A stretch of DNA of 8,666 bases from assembly GCA_029289015.1 (NCBI GenBank), contig JARFUL010000124.1:1-8666 (forward strand). Reading direction: 5' to 3'. Origin of the DNA: Syntrophobacteria bacterium. Its GTDB lineage: Bacteria > Desulfobacterota > Syntrophobacteria > JARFUL01. Position numbers and translations under genes: made by a program. Position 1 is the stretch's first letter. Each line of letters starts with the position of its first letter. Below, in pieces: positions 1 through 5,117 of this stretch. The notes below the pieces were generated by a model. That model was not told where the DNA came from. It worked only from the letters and a program-made list of their open reading frames with translations, and did not search any database.

Positions 1-1
1 A

Positions 2-400
2 ACCGGCGAATACCGGGCCACGGTAACGGGGCTCAAGAGCCTCAACTACTTTGCCGCGCCCCTCATCGCGTATTTCGAATCCTACCAGATGGTGCTCAAG
101 GGGCTGGGGAGCTTCCTCGACCAGAAGACCCTCACGGAGAAGGAGCTCATGAAGAGGCTCCAGTCCGGAGGCCACAAGCTCCACAAGAGGGGGCTCCTCG
201 ATCGCTCGGAGGCGCTCTCCAGGGTTACCTTCGAGAACGCGCTCTCCTTCTACCACCAGAGGGGGGTGGTGGTAAGAAGGCAGACCGCTGAAGGGGGGAA
301 AGTGGCCACCAACTACTCCCTGCCCCAGGACCACGAGGCCAGCCATATCTTCGCCCAGCGGATCCAGGGGTTTTTGAGCCCCCTCAAGACCGGCCTGTGA
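2..400 (+). CDS. plsB: Glycerol-3-phosphate acyltransferase-like protein, C-terminal part (5' end outside window)
   Basis: The reading frame is open from base 2 and ends at TGA 398-400, leaving 132 residues of a larger protein. The visible part is the helical C-terminal tail seen in PlsB/GPAT-type acyltransferases. It has an LNYFAAPLIAYFESYQ segment followed by a LTEKELMKRL helix and an ALSRVTFENALSFY segment, the pattern of a region after the catalytic domain that is rich in E/K helices and ends in a short basic tail. PlsB enzymes transfer an acyl group to glycerol-3-phosphate at the inner membrane, the first step of phospholipid synthesis. The catalytic HX4D motif would lie upstream and cannot be checked, so the call rests on recalled resemblance of the tail. 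Another lysophospholipid acyltransferase-type protein is possible. The nearest internal ATG (base 89) is not a true start, because similarity-like sequence runs through it. Confidence 0.55.
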   Translation, partial: TGEYRATVTGLKSLNYFAAPLIAYFESYQMVLKGLGSFLDQKTLTEKELMKRLQSGGHKLHKRGLLDRSEALSRVTFENALSFYHQRGVVVRRQTAEGGKVATNYSLPQDHEASHIFAQRIQGFLSPLKTGL

Positions 401-403
401 GCA

Positions 404-433
404 GCGCGGGCCCCGCGCGACCCCTGGTTTTTT
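404..433 (+). terminator. Possible intrinsic terminator after the acyltransferase-like gene
   Basis: A perfect 7-bp GC arm pair, GCGCGGG (404-410) and CCCGCGC (412-418), starts 3 bases after the stop codon. A run of six T (428-433) follows nine bases later. The T run is further from the stem than in a textbook terminator, so it may be inefficient. Confidence 0.45.
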
Positions 434-494
434 GCAGCGCACCCGAGCAGGACCCATGCCCGGATAAAAGAGGCCGGGGCAGACCAGTCTTCCC

Positions 495-524
495 TTGACT
501 GGCCCTTTCCGGCTTTGCTATGTT
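495..524 (+). promoter_or_regulatory. Sigma70-type promoter for cvpA-mazG
   Basis: TTGACT (495-500) is followed after 18 bases by TATGTT (519-524). The -10 is preceded by TG plus one base (516-518), an extended -10. The expected transcription start is near 530, giving a leader of about 25 bases that carries GAGAGGG (542-548), six bases before the TTG start at 555. The match is by eye only. Confidence 0.5.
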
Positions 525-554
525 GATACGCTATAAGGCTCGAGAGGGATCATA

Positions 555-1172
555 TTGGACATCTTCAACTTTTTGGACATCGCGATCATCGTAATCGTGC
601 TCTTTTGCCTTTTCAGGTCACTCTTCAGGGGCTTCATCATGGAGGTGGCCTCCCTCGCAGGCGTGATAGCGGGGTTTATCCTGGCCAACAACTTCTACCT
701 CGAAGCGGCAAAGAAGCTGAAGGCGTCCTACCCGGGGTTCTCCTACTGGGAGCAGGCGGGCTGGGTCTTGATATTCCTCCTCAGCATGGTCGCGGCCAAC
801 CTCGTGGGGCTCCTGATAAAGAAGTTCGCCAAGCTCACGCTCCTGTCATGGATGGACAGGCTCCTCGGCGCGAGCTTCGGTCTTTTGAAGGGGCTTCTGA
901 TCTCAGCGATCCTCGTGGCCTTCCTCACCCTCTTTCTCCCGGCCAACTCCCGAATATTCAAGCGCTCCTCCCTTCTTCCCTACATCAAGGAGACCACCCG
1001 CTACCTCATGGTTCTGGCTCCCAAGGAGGTCCGGGACAAGCTCGACGCCAAGGAGAAGGGCCTGAATAAGCTATGGAGGAGAACCGTGGAGGCCGCGGCC
1101 GAAAGGGCGAAGAAAGAGGGCCGAAAGATGCTCAAGGAGAAGGACAGGGCCCTCAAGGAGCTCAAGAGGTAG
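555..1172 (+). CDS. cvpA: CvpA family inner-membrane protein with charged C-terminal tail
   Basis: A 205-residue protein starting with TTG, supported by GAGAGGG six bases upstream. About four hydrophobic segments are visible (residues roughly 6-20, 30-46, 66-88 and 105-128), with the family-typical RGFIMEVASLAG after the first segment and a small-residue/glycine region DRLLGASFGLLKGLL before the last. This matches the CvpA family, which E. coli needs for colicin V production and which has been linked to envelope stress and bile tolerance; its biochemical role is unknown. After residue 130 comes a cytoplasmic-looking tail. From about 158 it is almost wholly Lys/Arg/Glu/Ala and likely a long helix or coiled coil, longer than a minimal CvpA. 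The mazG ribosome binding site lies inside the last codons of this gene, so the two are probably translationally coupled. Confidence 0.85.
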   Translation: MDIFNFLDIAIIVIVLFCLFRSLFRGFIMEVASLAGVIAGFILANNFYLEAAKKLKASYPGFSYWEQAGWVLIFLLSMVAANLVGLLIKKFAKLTLLSWMDRLLGASFGLLKGLLISAILVAFLTLFLPANSRIFKRSSLLPYIKETTRYLMVLAPKEVRDKLDAKEKGLNKLWRRTVEAAAERAKKEGRKMLKEKDRALKELKR

Positions 1173-1177
1173 CGGGC

Positions 1178-1888
1178 TTGCCTGAGACCGAAGACCGCAC
1201 CCTTTCCGCGCTGAGACGCGTTCTGGATATCCTCGCCGAGCTGAGGCAGCACTGCCCCTGGGACAGGGCCCAGACCCCCGAGTCCATCCGCAACTACCTT
1301 CTGGAGGAGAGCTTCGAGACCGTGGAAGCGGTGGCCGAAGGAGACCCGGCCAGGGTGGCCGAGGAGCTGGGCGACCTTCTCTTCATGCTCCTTTTTTTGG
1401 CCCACCTCTTTGAGGAGCAGGGGGACTTCGACCTGGCCTCGGTGATGGAGCGATCCGCGGACAAGATGGTGAGCCGCCACCCCCACGTGTTCGGCGACGC
1501 GGAGGTGGCGGACGCAAGTGAGGTGAAACAGAACTGGGAGCGGATCAAGATGGCGGAGAAGGGCCACCGCGCCTCGGTTCTGGACGGCATCTCAAAGACC
1601 CTTCCCGGGCTCATGCGGGCCAACCGGGTCATCTCCAGGCTGAAAAGGGCGAATATCTCGGGCCTTAAGGGTGAAAAAGCCCCGCTTTGGGAGAGGGTCA
1701 GGGAGCTTGAGGAGAAGGGGCCAGGGGCTACGGTGAGCCCAGGGGAGCTGGGGGAGATCATCCTGGACATGGCCGCGCTGGCCGTGGACGCGGGGGTGAA
1801 CCCGGAGACCGCGCTCCTGGACAGCCTCAAAGAGCTGGAGAAGAGGGCAAGGCGGGCTGAAGAGAAGGCCGGGCACGAGGAGGACTGA
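1178..1888 (+). CDS. mazG: MazG family nucleoside triphosphate pyrophosphohydrolase
   Basis: A 236-residue MazG, which hydrolyses (d)NTPs to the monophosphate and pyrophosphate; in E. coli it cleans the nucleotide pool and lowers ppGpp. The first MazG domain is intact: HCPWD at 25-29, the metal-binding EESFE at 43-47, EELGD at 62-66, and RHPHVFGD at 100-107. Then come NWERIK and the LDGISKTLPGLMRA linker. The second domain (about 143-225) keeps only a weak LGEIILDMAALA...GVNPETAL and appears to lack a clear EExxE motif, so it may be structural only. I chose TTG 1178 because AAGAGGT lies seven bases upstream and the protein then begins just before the conserved first helix. The frame stays open upstream to an ATG at 1073, but that stretch overlaps cvpA out of frame and is Gly/Glu/Arg low complexity. 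It is five bases downstream of cvpA, in one operon. Confidence 0.9.
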   Translation: MPETEDRTLSALRRVLDILAELRQHCPWDRAQTPESIRNYLLEESFETVEAVAEGDPARVAEELGDLLFMLLFLAHLFEEQGDFDLASVMERSADKMVSRHPHVFGDAEVADASEVKQNWERIKMAEKGHRASVLDGISKTLPGLMRANRVISRLKRANISGLKGEKAPLWERVRELEEKGPGATVSPGELGEIILDMAALAVDAGVNPETALLDSLKELEKRARRAEEKAGHEED

Positions 1889-1914
1889 GCCCCTTCTAAT
1901 GGGCCCCAAAGCGA

Positions 1915-1943
1915 GCCGACCCGGGGGACGGCCGCCTTTTTTT
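1915..1943 (+). terminator. Probable intrinsic terminator of the cvpA-mazG operon
   Basis: GCCG (1915-1918) pairs with CGGC (1929-1932), with further C/G pairing inside. CGCC and then seven T (1937-1943) follow. It sits between the convergent mazG and fdhD genes. The stem is short and has a mismatch. Confidence 0.45.
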
Positions 1944-1977
1944 GCCTTTGGGTGCCAGTGGCCGGTACGGCCCTTGC

Positions 1978-2835
1978 TCAGGTGATCCTTGCGGGTGCGG
2001 AGTAGATGTTCATCTTCCCCCCCTTGATGGAGCCCGCGACGGTGAGGTCTATCCCGAGGGCAAGGTCCACCGCGAGGGAGCTTGCCGGGTTGAGGGAGAG
2101 GAGTATCGGCACCTCCATCATCACCGCCTTGACCACGATCTCGGAGGTGATCCTCCCGGTGGACAATAGTATTTTGTCCTTGAGGGGAATTCCCTCCAAA
2201 AAGCAGTGACCGTGGATCGCGTCCACCGCGTTGTGCCTTCCTATGTCGTCCCTGAAGAGGATCATCTCCCCGGATGCATCGGCCAGCGCGGCGGAGTGCG
2301 CGCCGCCGGTGTCTCGATGCAGCGCGGACGCGGTGGAGAGCTGCTCCATGAGGCTGAACACGGTGGCGCGCGCTATTGAGAGCTCGCTCACCACCCTTCT
2401 CTTGAGCGCGTCCTCCACCGCGCCGGGGAAGAGAACGCCCCTGCCCGCGCCCGAGGTCACCATCCTGGTCTCCCGGACCGCGCGCCCCTCTTTTGGGTCA
2501 TCGTGCCCGAGCCCCACCGCGCCGCAGGTTACTATCTGGGTCTCATAAAGGAGTTCCACCTCCCCCTTAAGGTTCACGTGGACCGAGTAGGACTCCTTCT
2601 CGGCCGTCACCGAGTCCAGGTCGTCCGGGCAGTCCAGGAGCCCCTGGGACCTGAGAAAACCCACCGCGAGGTCCTTGGGGTGGCTGGACGCGCAGAGGAG
2701 CGTAATCACCTCCTGGCCGTTGAGGTATACGGCCAGGGGTCTTTCCACGATCACCTCGTCCGTGGTCTCGATCCTTTCGTGGGGCCGCGCGAGCACTATC
2801 TTCACCCGGGTCTCTCTTTTGGTATTGTGCTCCAT
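1978..2835 (-). CDS. fdhD: FdhD family formate dehydrogenase accessory protein, loop cysteine replaced by alanine
   Basis: A 285-residue protein, a usual length for FdhD. FdhD carries sulfur from the cysteine desulfurase IscS to the bis-MGD cofactor of formate dehydrogenases, making them active in the cytoplasm. Family marks in order: ERPLAVYLNG (31-40), LLCASSHPKDLAVGFL (46-61), TGGAHSAAL (176-184), RDDIGRHNAVD (195-205), LLSTGRITSEI (223-233), and C-terminal GSIKGGKMNIY (268-278). In the loop where E. coli has the CxxC (Cys121/Cys124), and many FdhDs have one Cys, this protein reads TSGAGRG: residue 130 is Ala (codon GCG). The nearest other cysteine is Cys104 (VTCGAVG). A purine-rich AAGAAGAG-type site precedes the ATG. 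It lies downstream of the moeA-like gene, 160 bases away, with its own promoter candidate. Family assignment is secure; whether it is an active sulfurtransferase is open. Confidence 0.88.
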   Translation of the reverse strand: MEHNTKRETRVKIVLARPHERIETTDEVIVERPLAVYLNGQEVITLLCASSHPKDLAVGFLRSQGLLDCPDDLDSVTAEKESYSVHVNLKGEVELLYETQIVTCGAVGLGHDDPKEGRAVRETRMVTSGAGRGVLFPGAVEDALKRRVVSELSIARATVFSLMEQLSTASALHRDTGGAHSAALADASGEMILFRDDIGRHNAVDAIHGHCFLEGIPLKDKILLSTGRITSEIVVKAVMMEVPILLSLNPASSLAVDLALGIDLTVAGSIKGGKMNIYSAPARIT

Positions 2836-2891
2836 CTCTTCTCTTCTTCAGAACCTTAGAATGGGTTGGGCCTATATCTGCTTTACAAGAC

Positions 2892-2920
2892 ATAATATCC
2901 GGTTTTCCGCGCGTTTTCAC
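2892..2920 (-). promoter_or_regulatory. Promoter candidate for fdhD
   Basis: On the minus strand GTGAAA (2915-2920, four of six matches to TTGACA) is followed after exactly 17 bases by TATTAT (2892-2897, five of six matches to TATAAT). Transcription would start near 2885, leaving about 50 bases of leader. This suggests fdhD can be expressed separately from the moeA-like gene. Confidence 0.45.
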
Positions 2921-2995
2921 GGGCTTTTTGCAGCCAAGACCGTTGAAACCGGACCCAGGCGCGAGATTTGGTGCTCCCCTGATGGGGGTGGGCCT

Positions 2996-4180
2996 TCAGC
3001 CGAGAAGGAGAGCCTCCACCGGCTCCCCGGGCCCGAGGAAGGAGCCGCCCTCTCCTATTTGGATGAGAAAGGGAAAGGGCCAGAGGGGGCTTTTGAGCCT
3101 CATGGGTTTCACGGTTCCGGGCTCTTCCCCTGGGCCCGCGGGTAAAAAGAGCGTGTTTCGCTCCTCCTGGGCCACCTCTCCGGCAAGCCTGAGGATAAGG
3201 GTTCGTACGGGGGGCTCCCTGAGCCCCGCGAGCAGGGAAAGCCCCATGAGCGTGAGGGTATAAAGCCCCACCAGGCACGAGAGCGGCCCTCCGGGCAGGC
3301 AGAAGACCAGAGCCCCGTCCACAACAAAGACCCGGGTCCCGCGGCCCGGGGCCATGCGCACCCCTGGGACCACCTCGCTCCCGCGGGCCCTTCCGAGCGC
3401 CCGGATCGTCAGGTCCCTGCCGGAGAGCCCGGTGCCGCCGATGGTGATGATGGAGTGGGCCTCCCTGAGGGAACCCTTCACCGCGCCGAGGATGGCCTCC
3501 TCATCGTCGGGCACGATCATCCCTTCCGCGTGCCAGCCTAAACCTCCGAGGACCCCCTGGACCATGAGGAGGTTCCCCGGGTAGATGCATCCTGGATCGA
3601 GGCCGCTTTCCAGAGAGCGCAGCTCATCCCCCACCCCGAGGATTCGCACCCTGGGCATGGGATGCGCGAAAACCCTGGCCACCCCCGCCGCGGCAAGGAG
3701 CGCGGCCAAAGAGGGGGTGAGCCTCTCTCCCCGGGCGGCCAGAACCTCCCCCGCGCCGACGCTTGCGGCCCGGGGGATGGTGTTTTCCCCGGGTTGCACC
3801 GGGCCCGGGAAAAACGCTCTGCCGCGCTCCGCCACAACCTCTTCCACCGCGACCACCGCGTCCACCCCCCCGGGGAGAAACGCGCCCGTGGCCAGCGCGA
3901 TGGCTTCCCCGGGCCCGAGCCGCGCGGTTTTGGGGTCGCCCGCGCCGAGGAAGCCGGAAACGGGAAGCTCCACGGGATGCGCGGGGGAGGCCCCCGCGAG
4001 GTCGTGGGCCCGAACTCCGAAGCCGTCCTTGCCGGAGACCGCGGCCTGGGGAAGGTCCTTCGCGGCCCGGACCTCACGGGCCAGCCCCAACCCCTGGGCC
4101 TCGTCAAGCCGCACCTCCCGGGGCCCAAGGGGAGCCACGGACTCCGCGAGAGCACCTCTTGCCTCATCAAATGAGATCAC
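2996..4180 (-). CDS. moeA: MoeA-like molybdopterin molybdenumtransferase (possible paralog)
   Basis: A 394-residue MoeA-type protein. MoeA inserts molybdate (or tungstate) into adenylylated molybdopterin in the cytosol. Visible in order: ISFDEARGAL at the N-terminus, SGKDGFGV (49-56; families usually read SAMDGYA, with the Asp kept), ATGAFLPGGVDAVV (97-110, matching the TGAxLP motif), the MoCF domain with VRILGVGDEL (178-187) and VPDDEEA (223-229), and a PGGPLSCLVG segment (296-305; usual PGNPVS). The beta-rich C-terminal domain ends GEPVEALLLG. In place of SGGVSVGDYD it has IGGTGLSGRDLT, which looks more like MogA-type TGGTG. I chose GTG at 4178-4180: GAGGTAA lies seven bases upstream and the product starts like other MoeA proteins. 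An ATG at 4213 and a TTG at 4264 are in frame but lack ribosome sites. It is divergent from a ModE-type regulator and followed by fdhD. Confidence 0.78.
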   Translation of the reverse strand: MISFDEARGALAESVAPLGPREVRLDEAQGLGLAREVRAAKDLPQAAVSGKDGFGVRAHDLAGASPAHPVELPVSGFLGAGDPKTARLGPGEAIALATGAFLPGGVDAVVAVEEVVAERGRAFFPGPVQPGENTIPRAASVGAGEVLAARGERLTPSLAALLAAAGVARVFAHPMPRVRILGVGDELRSLESGLDPGCIYPGNLLMVQGVLGGLGWHAEGMIVPDDEEAILGAVKGSLREAHSIITIGGTGLSGRDLTIRALGRARGSEVVPGVRMAPGRGTRVFVVDGALVFCLPGGPLSCLVGLYTLTLMGLSLLAGLREPPVRTLILRLAGEVAQEERNTLFLPAGPGEEPGTVKPMRLKSPLWPFPFLIQIGEGGSFLGPGEPVEALLLG

Positions 4181-4195
4181 CGGAATTACCTCGTG

Positions 4196-4224
4196 TTGAC
4201 GACACCTTGCCATTGTAGTAGGTT
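4196..4224 (+). promoter_or_regulatory. Promoter candidate for the ModE-type regulator, with a small inverted repeat over its -35
   Basis: TTGACG (4196-4201) is followed after 17 bases by TAGGTT (4219-4224), a good -35 with a weak -10. GTGT (4193-4196) and ACAC (4202-4205) form a short inverted repeat centred on the -35. It overlaps the moeA-like leader on the other strand, so a protein bound here could affect both genes. No classical ModE box is recognisable. Confidence 0.33.
4212..4217 (-). promoter_or_regulatory. Possible -10 of the moeA-like gene
   Basis: The minus strand reads TACAAT here, five of six matches to the -10 consensus, about 30 bases before the GTG start. The -35 region is poor, which would fit a promoter needing an activator. 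It interlocks with the opposite promoter candidate at 4196-4224. Confidence 0.3.
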
Positions 4225-4248
4225 TTGGGCCCAGGAGGTAGGAAGAAT

Positions 4249-4587
4249 ATGCGGGCCAAGACAAAAGTTTGGCTTGAGGACGAGGAGGGCAACGTCATCT
4301 TCGGGGGCGGCAGGGTCAGGATCCTTCAGGGTGTGGATGAGCTCGGCTCCCTCAACAAGGTGTCCAAGAGCCTCAACATGTCCTACCGGGCCGTATGGGG
4401 CAAGATCAAGGCCACGGAGAAGCGGCTGGGGATAAAGCTCGTGGACTCCACCGTGGGCGGCGGCACTAAGGGAGGATCAAAGCTCACCCGGGAGGGCCGG
4501 GACCTCCTCGAGCGCTACATCGAGCTGGAGCAGCTCTCCCGGGAGGCCACGGACAAGAGCTTCGAGGACCTCTTTTCCGGGTATTAG
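4249..4587 (+). CDS. Stand-alone ModE-type winged-helix DNA-binding protein (no molybdate-sensing domain)
   Basis: A 112-residue protein matching the N-terminal DNA-binding domain of ModE, a LysR-like winged helix. The helix-turn-helix lies at about 31-54 (LGSLNKVSKSLNMSYRAVW), followed by KRLGIKLVDSTVGGGTKGGSKLT (59-80, split here only by function: wing with its Gly-rich turn), then a dimerisation-type helix REGRDLLERYIELEQL. E. coli ModE is about 260 residues because two MOP/TOBE domains bind molybdate; they are absent here and the stop comes soon after the helix. Such short forms are known in many genomes and their effector is usually not established. ATG 4249 is supported by AGGAGGT nine bases upstream; an in-frame TTG at 4225 has no such site. 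It is divergent from the moeA-like gene, so control of the Mo/W cofactor genes is the natural inference. Confidence 0.82.
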   Translation: MRAKTKVWLEDEEGNVIFGGGRVRILQGVDELGSLNKVSKSLNMSYRAVWGKIKATEKRLGIKLVDSTVGGGTKGGSKLTREGRDLLERYIELEQLSREATDKSFEDLFSGY

Positions 4588-4593
4588 CGCGGT

Positions 4594-4615
4594 CGGGTCT
4601 GCGCCGCAAGACCCG
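4594..4615 (+). terminator. Hairpin after the ModE-type gene
   Basis: A perfect 7-bp stem, CGGGTCT (4594-4600) with AGACCCG (4609-4615), has an 8-base loop and lies just after the stop codon. Only a short CCTTTAA follows, so it may be a weak terminator or an mRNA-end stabilising hairpin. A second hairpin, CCCAGG/CCTGGG (4637-4651), lies just downstream. Confidence 0.4.
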
Positions 4616-4720
4616 CGCCCCATCCTTTAACGCCAGCCCAGGCCCCCTGGGAAGACCCCGGGGCAAAGGGTCTCGCCCGAGCCCTAAGCCGCGGCCCGTA
4701 CACCCGGCCCCAGAACAAGA

Positions 4721-4749
4721 AAAACGCCCCCGATTATCGAGGGCGTTTT
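4721..4749. terminator. Bidirectional intrinsic terminator
   Basis: AAAACGCCC (4721-4729) and GGGCGTTTT (4741-4749) are perfect 9-base arms around CCGATTATCGA. The core is G/C, with A on one side and T on the other, so transcripts from either strand give a stem followed by U. It lies between the + strand regulator gene and the - strand small membrane protein gene, which converge here. Confidence 0.75.
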
Positions 4750-4759
4750 ATAGGCTCTG

Positions 4760-4803
4760 GCTGAAAAAGGCGCGCTGTTCTAAGGATGTTCGCCTTTTTG
4801 AGC
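4760..4803. terminator. Second bidirectional terminator-like inverted repeat
   Basis: AAAAAGGCG (4764-4772) and CGCCTTTTT (4791-4799) are perfect 9-base arms. They extend to 12 of 13 pairs with GCT and AGC outside one mismatch. The loop is 18 bases. It begins eight bases beyond the stop of the small minus-strand gene, with the repeat at 4721-4749 in tandem behind it. Confidence 0.65.
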
Positions 4804-4810
4804 GGGGATA

Positions 4811-4999
4811 TTAGTGTTCTTTTGCCCCTTTGCCCGACAGGTTCTTAAGGGTAGATAAGAGAGCAACCGTCAGGCCCACGCCTATCACAGTCAGAACCAA
4901 ATAGACTACTCCCATGAACACGGCGTGGGATGGGTCATACCACGGGATGTCCCAGGGAAGAGTTGTATAGAGCGATTGTTCGAGCGCTTTAACGAACAT
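4811..4999 (-). CDS. Small single-pass membrane protein of unknown function (62 aa)
   Basis: I do not recognise a named family. The 62-residue protein has a soluble N-terminal part with LYTTLPWDIPWYD (residues about 10-22), rich in Trp/Pro/Tyr. One strong hydrophobic helix follows (about 26-49, VFMGVVYLVLTVIGVGLTVALL), then a short basic tail LKNLSGKGAKEH. It is very likely a real gene. GAGG lies seven bases before the ATG, a near-consensus promoter TTGACA-N17-TAAAAA is just upstream, and two terminator-like repeats follow the stop. It therefore looks monocistronic. The local base composition is more AT-rich than the flanking genes. Size and layout resemble small accessory subunits of membrane complexes (CcoQ- or CydX-like in size only), but no partner gene is present in the window and this is speculation. 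Confidence 0.72.
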   Translation of the reverse strand: MFVKALEQSLYTTLPWDIPWYDPSHAVFMGVVYLVLTVIGVGLTVALLSTLKNLSGKGAKEH

Positions 5000-5021
5000 A
5001 CCTGTTCCTCTCTACGGAATT

Positions 5022-5050
5022 TTTTTACCAGCCTGGGCTGCCGGTGTCAA
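5022..5050 (-). promoter_or_regulatory. Promoter of the small membrane protein gene
   Basis: On the minus strand TTGACA (5045-5050, perfect) is separated by exactly 17 bases from TAAAAA (5022-5027, four of six). Transcription would begin near 5015, giving a leader of about 15 bases that contains the AGAGG ribosome site. Confidence 0.6.
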
Positions 5051-5054
5051 CATA

Positions 5055-5069
5055 ATTCTTATAAGGAAT
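5055..5069. promoter_or_regulatory. Palindromic AT-rich site in the divergent intergenic region
   Basis: CTTATAAG (5058-5065) is a perfect 8-base palindrome inside ATTC...GAAT arms. It lies five bases upstream of the -35 of the minus-strand promoter. GCCGG-TGT and ACA-GCCGGC on either side form an imperfect outer repeat. It could be an operator or simply an AT-rich upstream element. Confidence 0.3.
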
Positions 5070-5117
5070 CACAGCCGGCCTTTACTTTGACCAAGCCCTA
5101 TGATAATGGATTTACCC

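Noticed and set aside
1001..1567. Antisense open frame over cvpA and mazG
   Set aside because: Leu/His/Arg-rich shadow; both + strand genes carry family motifs, starts with ribosome sites and operon spacing.
1959..1975. GGCCG/CGGCC hairpin just after the fdhD stop
   Set aside because: A perfect 5-bp stem, but no T run follows it on the minus strand, so it was not called a terminator.
2960..2995. CCCC/GGGG hairpin after the moeA-like gene as a terminator
   Set aside because: The stem is only four pairs and no T run follows on the minus strand. Read-through into fdhD is as likely as termination.
3538..4199. Long open frames on the + strand and in other minus frames over the moeA-like gene
   Set aside because: They are Pro/Arg/Gly/Ser-rich products of GC-biased codons read out of frame, with no domain signature, and they overlap a gene with clear family motifs.
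4181..4248. Moco riboswitch in the moeA-like leader
   Set aside because: The gene-free stretch is only 68 bases and the inferred leader about 25 bases, too short, and no matching helices are visible.
4181..4264. N-terminal extension of the moeA-like protein to ATG 4213 or TTG 4264
   Set aside because: Neither start has a Shine-Dalgarno site. The TTG would overlap the divergent regulator gene. GTG 4180 has GAGGTAA at seven bases and gives a normal MoeA N-terminus.
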